From Acidobacteriota bacterium (lineage in GTDB: Bacteria > Acidobacteriota > Terriglobia > UBA7540), in assembly GCA_021827245.1 (NCBI GenBank), contig JAKAWN010000098.1, positions 1 to 17,868 on the forward strand: a stretch of 17,868 nucleotides of DNA. Reading direction: 5' to 3'. Every line of letters starts with the position of its first letter. Positions within the stretch are counted from its first letter, which is position 1. Below, piece after piece: positions 14,563-17,868 of the stretch. A program made the position numbers and the translations under genes. Under the pieces are notes generated by a model, which worked only from the letters and a program-made list of their open reading frames with translations, searched no databases and was not told the DNA's origin.

Positions 14563-16821
14563 TTACCGGACCCGCAGCGGCTCGGGCGCGTCGAGCCGGA
14601 CTTCGGAAAGTTCGCGGACCAGGCTCGCTGCCCAGCGATAGGTGTTATGCTCGCGAACGACGCGCCGCATGCGCTGCATCCTGAGCCTTTTCTCCTCAGG
14701 ATCCATCGACAGGGCAAAGCGGATCGCTTCCGCCAGTTGTTCCGTGTCATAAGGGTTGACGATCAGCGAATCGCGCAGCTCGCGGCAGGCTCCGGTAAAC
14801 CGGCTGAGGATCAGCACTCCCTGGCCATCGTCGCGCGCCGCGACAAACTCTTTGGCCACCAGATTCATTCCGTCGTGGAGCGATGTCACCATGCAAAAAT
14901 CGGCTGCCTTGTAATAGGGAATGATTTCCTGGTGGCTGTGGTGCCGCTTGAGCAGGACAATCGGCTTCCACGCTCCCCTTTGGAATCGGTTGTTGATGCG
15001 CTGGGTTTCCGAATCGATTTCTGCCACGAGATTGCGGTACTCCTGGATATCGGTGCGGCTGGGCGCAGCGATCTGGACAAAGCTGAACTTCTGCTCGTAA
15101 GCAGGATACTTTTCGAGGAACCGTTCAATGCCTCGAAAACGTTCCACGATGCCCTTCGTATAATCCATGCGGTCGACGCCGACACCCATCAGCTTCGCTT
15201 CCACTCCAAGTTCCTTGAATAGATCTTCGGCGTCAGGCACGCTTGGCATAACCAAGGGCTGTGACGTTTCAGTCTCGAACACTACACTGACTGGAAACGG
15301 CCGCACCAGCGTGAAATGCCCCCGCCGATTCACGGCAAAGCGGTCCCACTCGATGCGGCATTCCAGGGCACGATCAACTGTTTCGAGGAAATTGTTGCAG
15401 TGGTTTTGAATGTGGAATCCGGCGATATCGGCGCCCAGAAGCCCGTCCAGCAACTCACGCTGCCAGGGGCAGATTCCGAAGGCCTCGGCATTCGGCCAGG
15501 GAATATGCCAGAAAATGGCGACTCGCGCATCCGGCCGCTTTTCCTTCACCATCCGTGGCAGAAGGGCAAAATGATAGTCGTGGATCAGGACCGCCGGCTC
15601 CTGCGTTCCCTCCATTTCTTCCAGGACCGCTTTTGCAAACTTTTCATTGACGTTCTTGTATTGCTTCCAGTCCGCTTCCCGGAAAGTCGGACGCGTGTGG
15701 GCAATGTGGCACAGAGGCCACAGGCCTTCATTGGCAAAGCCGAGGTAAAATCCTTTCTCTTCCTCTTTCGTCACCCAGACTCTTCGCAAAGTGTAATGGG
15801 GTGAGTCCGGAGGTACGCGCAGGCGGTCGTGGTCGTCGACCGTCGCCCGATCGGCGTCGCCGACGCCGTTTGCTATCCAGGTCCCTTCGCACGCGCGCAG
15901 AACGGGCTCCAGCGCCGTAACCAATCCGCTGGCCGGCACAAGGCACTTAATACCACCGTTCTTGTGGACGTGCATATAGGGTTCGCGATTGGAAACCGCG
16001 AAAAGGGGTTTGTCTCTCAAACGGCTTCGCACATGCGCCCGCAAACGCTCCGGAGTCCAGATGGTTTCTCCCATCTCTCGCAGTTGCGCTTCTTCTTCGG
16101 CTGCCGTGCGCGCCACCTCCAGGGTTTTTGCCAGTTGAGTTACCTCGTGTGCGATGGGCTGAAATATCTCTTCCGCGGGCAGCGCGTCGGATCGAAGCCC
16201 CTTCCCGGTCCTCAGTGCGCGCAACCATTGCGCCGTCTTCGTGACAGGCTCCAGGATGCTGATCCGGATAATCAGCAGGCAGATGAAGGCGATCAGGAAG
16301 GTTTCAACCAGCAGCCGGAGAAACGTATCTCGCCAGAGACGGAAGGATTGGGCTGCAATGAAGCTGGCGTTGTGGAACAGCGCCAGCACGCCCTCCACAC
16401 CCCCGTTCCCTTGGATCGGCAGCGCATAGACCTCCATCGGGATACCGTTCAAGTTGAAAAACTGGCTGACCCCCTTATCTCGAAAAATCGCCTGACGTAC
16501 GGCTGAGGGAGCGAAACTCAATTCGGTTTCAAGCGCGCTGGCTACGGCGATCTTATTCCCATTCTTGTCATAGACTGCGATCCCGTCGAGAGCTTCACGA
16601 TTCTCAAAGCGGTCCAGAAGTTGCTGCAGGCGTCCCCAGGATTGATCCTTGAGCAGCGGTTCGACATTGTCTACAAGACTCTCGGCCAGAATTTCTGCGC
16701 GTTTCTCAAGATCACGCCGGAGTTCCTGCTTTTGCGAGCGAACCTGGAAAAATGCAAAGACAAAGGCAACCAGCGTGACGCTGATGGTCAAGGAAATAAT
16801 GAGTCTGTGGCGAATACGCAT
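14563..16821 (-). CDS. otsA: Trehalose-6-phosphate synthase fused to a membrane sensor (Cache-like + HAMP-like) module
   Basis: This is a 752-residue protein; plain OtsA has about 470. Residues 1-26 are a basic start plus a transmembrane helix. Residues 27-166 form an extracytoplasmic domain with a Cache/PAS-like pattern (IAVYDKNGNKIA, then VYALPIQ and GVEGVLALFHNASFI). Residues 167-190 are a second helix, and 191-245 a HAMP-like, coiled-coil-prone linker starting EPV. Residues 272-740 are a GT20 domain with intact catalytic residues: R279 in VSNR, Y359 and W368, D415 in HDYH, H439 in FWHIPWP, R551/K556 in DRMDYTKG, and D650/E658 in HDGMNLVAKE. Spacings equal those of E. coli OtsA (Y76/W85, D130/H154, R262/K267, D361/E369). 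The enzyme should join UDP-glucose to glucose 6-phosphate at the inner membrane face. No clear ribosome-binding site precedes the ATG. Confidence 0.92.
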   Translation of the reverse strand: MRIRHRLIISLTISVTLVAFVFAFFQVRSQKQELRRDLEKRAEILAESLVDNVEPLLKDQSWGRLQQLLDRFENREALDGIAVYDKNGNKIAVASALETELSFAPSAVRQAIFRDKGVSQFFNLNGIPMEVYALPIQGNGGVEGVLALFHNASFIAAQSFRLWRDTFLRLLVETFLIAFICLLIIRISILEPVTKTAQWLRALRTGKGLRSDALPAEEIFQPIAHEVTQLAKTLEVARTAAEEEAQLREMGETIWTPERLRAHVRSRLRDKPLFAVSNREPYMHVHKNGGIKCLVPASGLVTALEPVLRACEGTWIANGVGDADRATVDDHDRLRVPPDSPHYTLRRVWVTKEEEKGFYLGFANEGLWPLCHIAHTRPTFREADWKQYKNVNEKFAKAVLEEMEGTQEPAVLIHDYHFALLPRMVKEKRPDARVAIFWHIPWPNAEAFGICPWQRELLDGLLGADIAGFHIQNHCNNFLETVDRALECRIEWDRFAVNRRGHFTLVRPFPVSVVFETETSQPLVMPSVPDAEDLFKELGVEAKLMGVGVDRMDYTKGIVERFRGIERFLEKYPAYEQKFSFVQIAAPSRTDIQEYRNLVAEIDSETQRINNRFQRGAWKPIVLLKRHHSHQEIIPYYKAADFCMVTSLHDGMNLVAKEFVAARDDGQGVLILSRFTGACRELRDSLIVNPYDTEQLAEAIRFALSMDPEEKRLRMQRMRRVVREHNTYRWAASLVRELSEVRLDAPEPLRVR

Positions 16822-16873
16822 CTCGTAAATTTTACATCATCCCTCTTGAGATTCCTTCACGGAAAAGAACACT

Positions 16874-16885
16874 GCTATTAATAGC
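16874..16885. repeat. Perfect 12-base palindrome in the otsA/SDR divergent region
   Basis: GCTATTAATAGC is a perfect inverted repeat between the divergently transcribed otsA and SDR genes, about 53 bases upstream of the otsA ATG. A further AATAGC lies a few bases to the right. It could be an operator; no regulator gene is in the window. A second small inverted repeat, GTAAA-T-TTTAC (16825-16835), abuts the otsA start. Confidence 0.35.
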
Positions 16886-16960
16886 TGCGCGAACAATAGC
16901 CTTGCACAGCAAAAATCCGCTGTCCTTGAATGGTTCGTGCCCATTATTATAAGGCATCTG

Positions 16961-16968
16961 GGAGGTGA
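16961..16968 (+). promoter_or_regulatory. Full-length Shine-Dalgarno of the SDR gene
   Basis: GGAGGTGA is fully complementary to the 16S rRNA 3' end. It abuts the ATG at 16969. Spacing from GGAGG is three bases to that ATG and six to the next codon, a GTG at 16972. The GTG may therefore be the real start; the two proteins differ by one residue. Confidence 0.6.
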
Positions 16969-17679
16969 ATGGTGGATTTTAGCGATCGAACAGCGATTAT
17001 CACGGGTGGAACGGGCGCTCTGGGCCGGGTTGTCGTGCTGGATTTGCTCAGGAGCGGCGCCACGGTTGCCGTACCTTATCTGGAAGAGGAGGGGTGGAAA
17101 TCGCTTCAGGCCTTTGCCGCAGAACACGCCGGGCGGCTGGCGGGCAGCCCGGTTGACCTCAAAGACGCGGACGATATTGACCGGTTTGTCGCCCGTGCGT
17201 TGGAGCGCAGCGGCCGGGTTGATTTTCTGGTTTGCGTGGCTGGTGGCTTCGCGGCGGGAAAAACCTTTGAGACTGACGACGCGGCGTGGGAGCACATGCT
17301 GGACCTCAATCTCAAAAGCGTTGTTCGCATGCTCCGGCCGGTGGTTCCGGCGATGATCCGTCAGAACTTTGGGCGCATTGTCACGATTTCAAGCGGCGCC
17401 ATTTTGAAGGGTGGCGGCGCCGGGATTGCCGCCTACGCCGTTTCGAAAGGCGCGGTCATGCAACTCACCGGAATCCTCGCGCAAGAGCTCGAAAAGTATG
17501 ACATCCGCGCCCACTGCATCCTGCCCGGGACGATGGATACCGAGGCAAATCGCAAGGCGATGCCCAAGGCAGATTTCTCAAAGTGGGTCAAAACCGAAGA
17601 CGTAGCGCGGGTTATCCATTTTTTGCTGAGCGACCAGTCGCATGCCTTGCGCTCTGTTGCCGTCCCGGTGCTCGGTTAG
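16969..17679 (+). CDS. SDR family NAD(P)-dependent oxidoreductase
   Basis: This is a classical short-chain dehydrogenase/reductase of 236 residues. The cofactor motif TGGTGALG (12-19, TGxxxGxG), N114 in LDLNLKSV, the catalytic serine in TISSGA (141/142), and Y156/K160 in YAVSK are all present, as is the ILPGTMDT segment after the active site. The usual NNAG motif is replaced by CVAGG (89-93). The acidic residue after strand 2 that marks NAD preference is not obvious. Substrate is unknown; many such proteins are annotated as 3-oxoacyl-ACP reductase-like by similarity alone. It has a very strong ribosome-binding site and is divergent from the trehalose operon, with rpmE following after 81 bases under its own promoter. 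Confidence 0.88.
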   Translation: MVDFSDRTAIITGGTGALGRVVVLDLLRSGATVAVPYLEEEGWKSLQAFAAEHAGRLAGSPVDLKDADDIDRFVARALERSGRVDFLVCVAGGFAAGKTFETDDAAWEHMLDLNLKSVVRMLRPVVPAMIRQNFGRIVTISSGAILKGGGAGIAAYAVSKGAVMQLTGILAQELEKYDIRAHCILPGTMDTEANRKAMPKADFSKWVKTEDVARVIHFLLSDQSHALRSVAVPVLG

Positions 17680-17699
17680 GCTGTTGTCGAGAATCATAA

Positions 17700-17728
17700 T
17701 TGAAAGTTTTCGGCTCGCCAGATATAAT
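17700..17728 (+). promoter_or_regulatory. Predicted sigma70 promoter of rpmE
   Basis: TTGAAA (17700-17705, 5 of 6) and a perfect TATAAT (17723-17728) are separated by exactly 17 bases. The start point would be near 17735, giving a leader of about 26 bases with AAGGAG just ahead of the rpmE ATG. This is the best promoter match in the window and fits a highly expressed ribosomal protein gene. Confidence 0.8.
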
Positions 17729-17760
17729 TAGCGTTTACGAGCAAGCCTGCAAGGAGTTCC

Positions 17761-17868
17761 ATGAAAACCAATATTCATCCTGACTACCACGAGGTTCAAG
17801 TTGTCTGCGCGTGCGGAAGTTCGTTCCAGACGCGCTCGACTTACAAAGACAAAGTGCTCCACGTGGAA
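17761..17868 (+). CDS. rpmE: Ribosomal protein L31, N-terminal part
   Basis: The first 36 codons of large-subunit ribosomal protein L31 are present; the gene runs off the right edge. [19 protein letters not shown] matches the L31 N-terminus, and C16 and C18 (CAC) are the first half of the zinc-binding set, so this is the zinc-type (RpmE) rather than the cysteine-free paralogue. SSFQTRST follows as expected, with KDKVLHVE next. The ATG is preceded by AAGGAG four bases upstream and by a near-consensus promoter. Confidence 0.93.
   Translation, partial: MKTNIHPDYHEVQVVCACGSSFQTRSTYKDKVLHVE

Noticed and set aside
14490..14750. N-terminal extension of otsB into otsA
   Set aside because: It would read otsA in another frame and has no similarity to phosphatases.
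14488..15222. Plus-strand open frame of 244 codons opposite the 3' part of otsA
   Set aside because: Antisense to the conserved GT20 catalytic region; its sequence shows no family features.
15829..16506. Plus-strand open frame of 225 codons opposite the otsA sensor region
   Set aside because: It mirrors the coding pattern of otsA and lacks motifs or a plausible start.
16829..16857. TAAAAT as a -10 box for otsA
   Set aside because: The position 17 bases upstream reads AAGGAA, with no -35 resemblance, and the start point would fall on the ATG itself; not enough to call a promoter.
16926..16950. TTGAAT and TATTAT upstream of the SDR gene as a promoter
   Set aside because: The spacing is only 13 bases, too short for sigma70, and the start point would leave almost no room for the ribosome-binding site.

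Overview
The window reads as a bacterial chromosome segment of moderately high GC (by eye), densely packed, with no mobile elements, CRISPR arrays, tRNA or rRNA genes that I can see. The gene set fits Acidobacteriota: an S46 peptidase with an Asp-Glu-Gly-Met-Trp mature N-terminus, a trpCFBA / chorismate mutase / DAHP synthase / TyrA string, a KDG kinase-KDPG aldolase pair, and a trehalose cluster with a TreT-like enzyme. The phylum call is inference only, since no marker gene is complete enough to fix it.

Layout. Positions 1-9582 form one long minus-strand run. In transcription order it is trpC, trpF, trpB, trpA, chorismate mutase, aroF (DAHP synthase), tyrA, the two subunits of a 3-oxoacid CoA-transferase, a pgsA-like phosphatidyltransferase, an M20 dipeptidase and the start of an S46 peptidase. 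Overlaps and short gaps suggest that trpC to tyrA is one aromatic amino acid operon. It combines the entry step (DAHP synthase), the branch to Phe/Tyr (chorismate mutase, prephenate dehydrogenase) and the last steps to Trp. trpE, trpG and trpD are absent. A good sigma70-type promoter lies just upstream of trpC. On the other side of the same 305-bp divergent region, kdgK and eda run on the plus strand and would convert 2-keto-3-deoxygluconate to pyruvate and glyceraldehyde 3-phosphate.

Positions 11753-16821 are a second minus-strand operon, for trehalose: otsA, otsB, a DUF5752-like gene and treT. Its first gene is unusual. A complete GT20 trehalose-6-phosphate synthase is fused behind a two-transmembrane sensor module (extracytoplasmic Cache-like domain plus HAMP-like linker), the layout usually seen in histidine kinases and chemoreceptors. 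The third gene encodes two degenerate copies of one ~95-residue domain and overlaps its neighbours by 4 bases on both sides. The cluster thus holds two independent routes to trehalose (OtsA/OtsB and TreT), a possible signal input and an unknown protein. This is the best candidate here for an under-described system: environmentally sensed, membrane-tethered trehalose synthesis.

The right end has a plus-strand SDR oxidoreductase divergent from otsA, then a near-consensus promoter driving rpmE (ribosomal protein L31), which is cut by the window edge.
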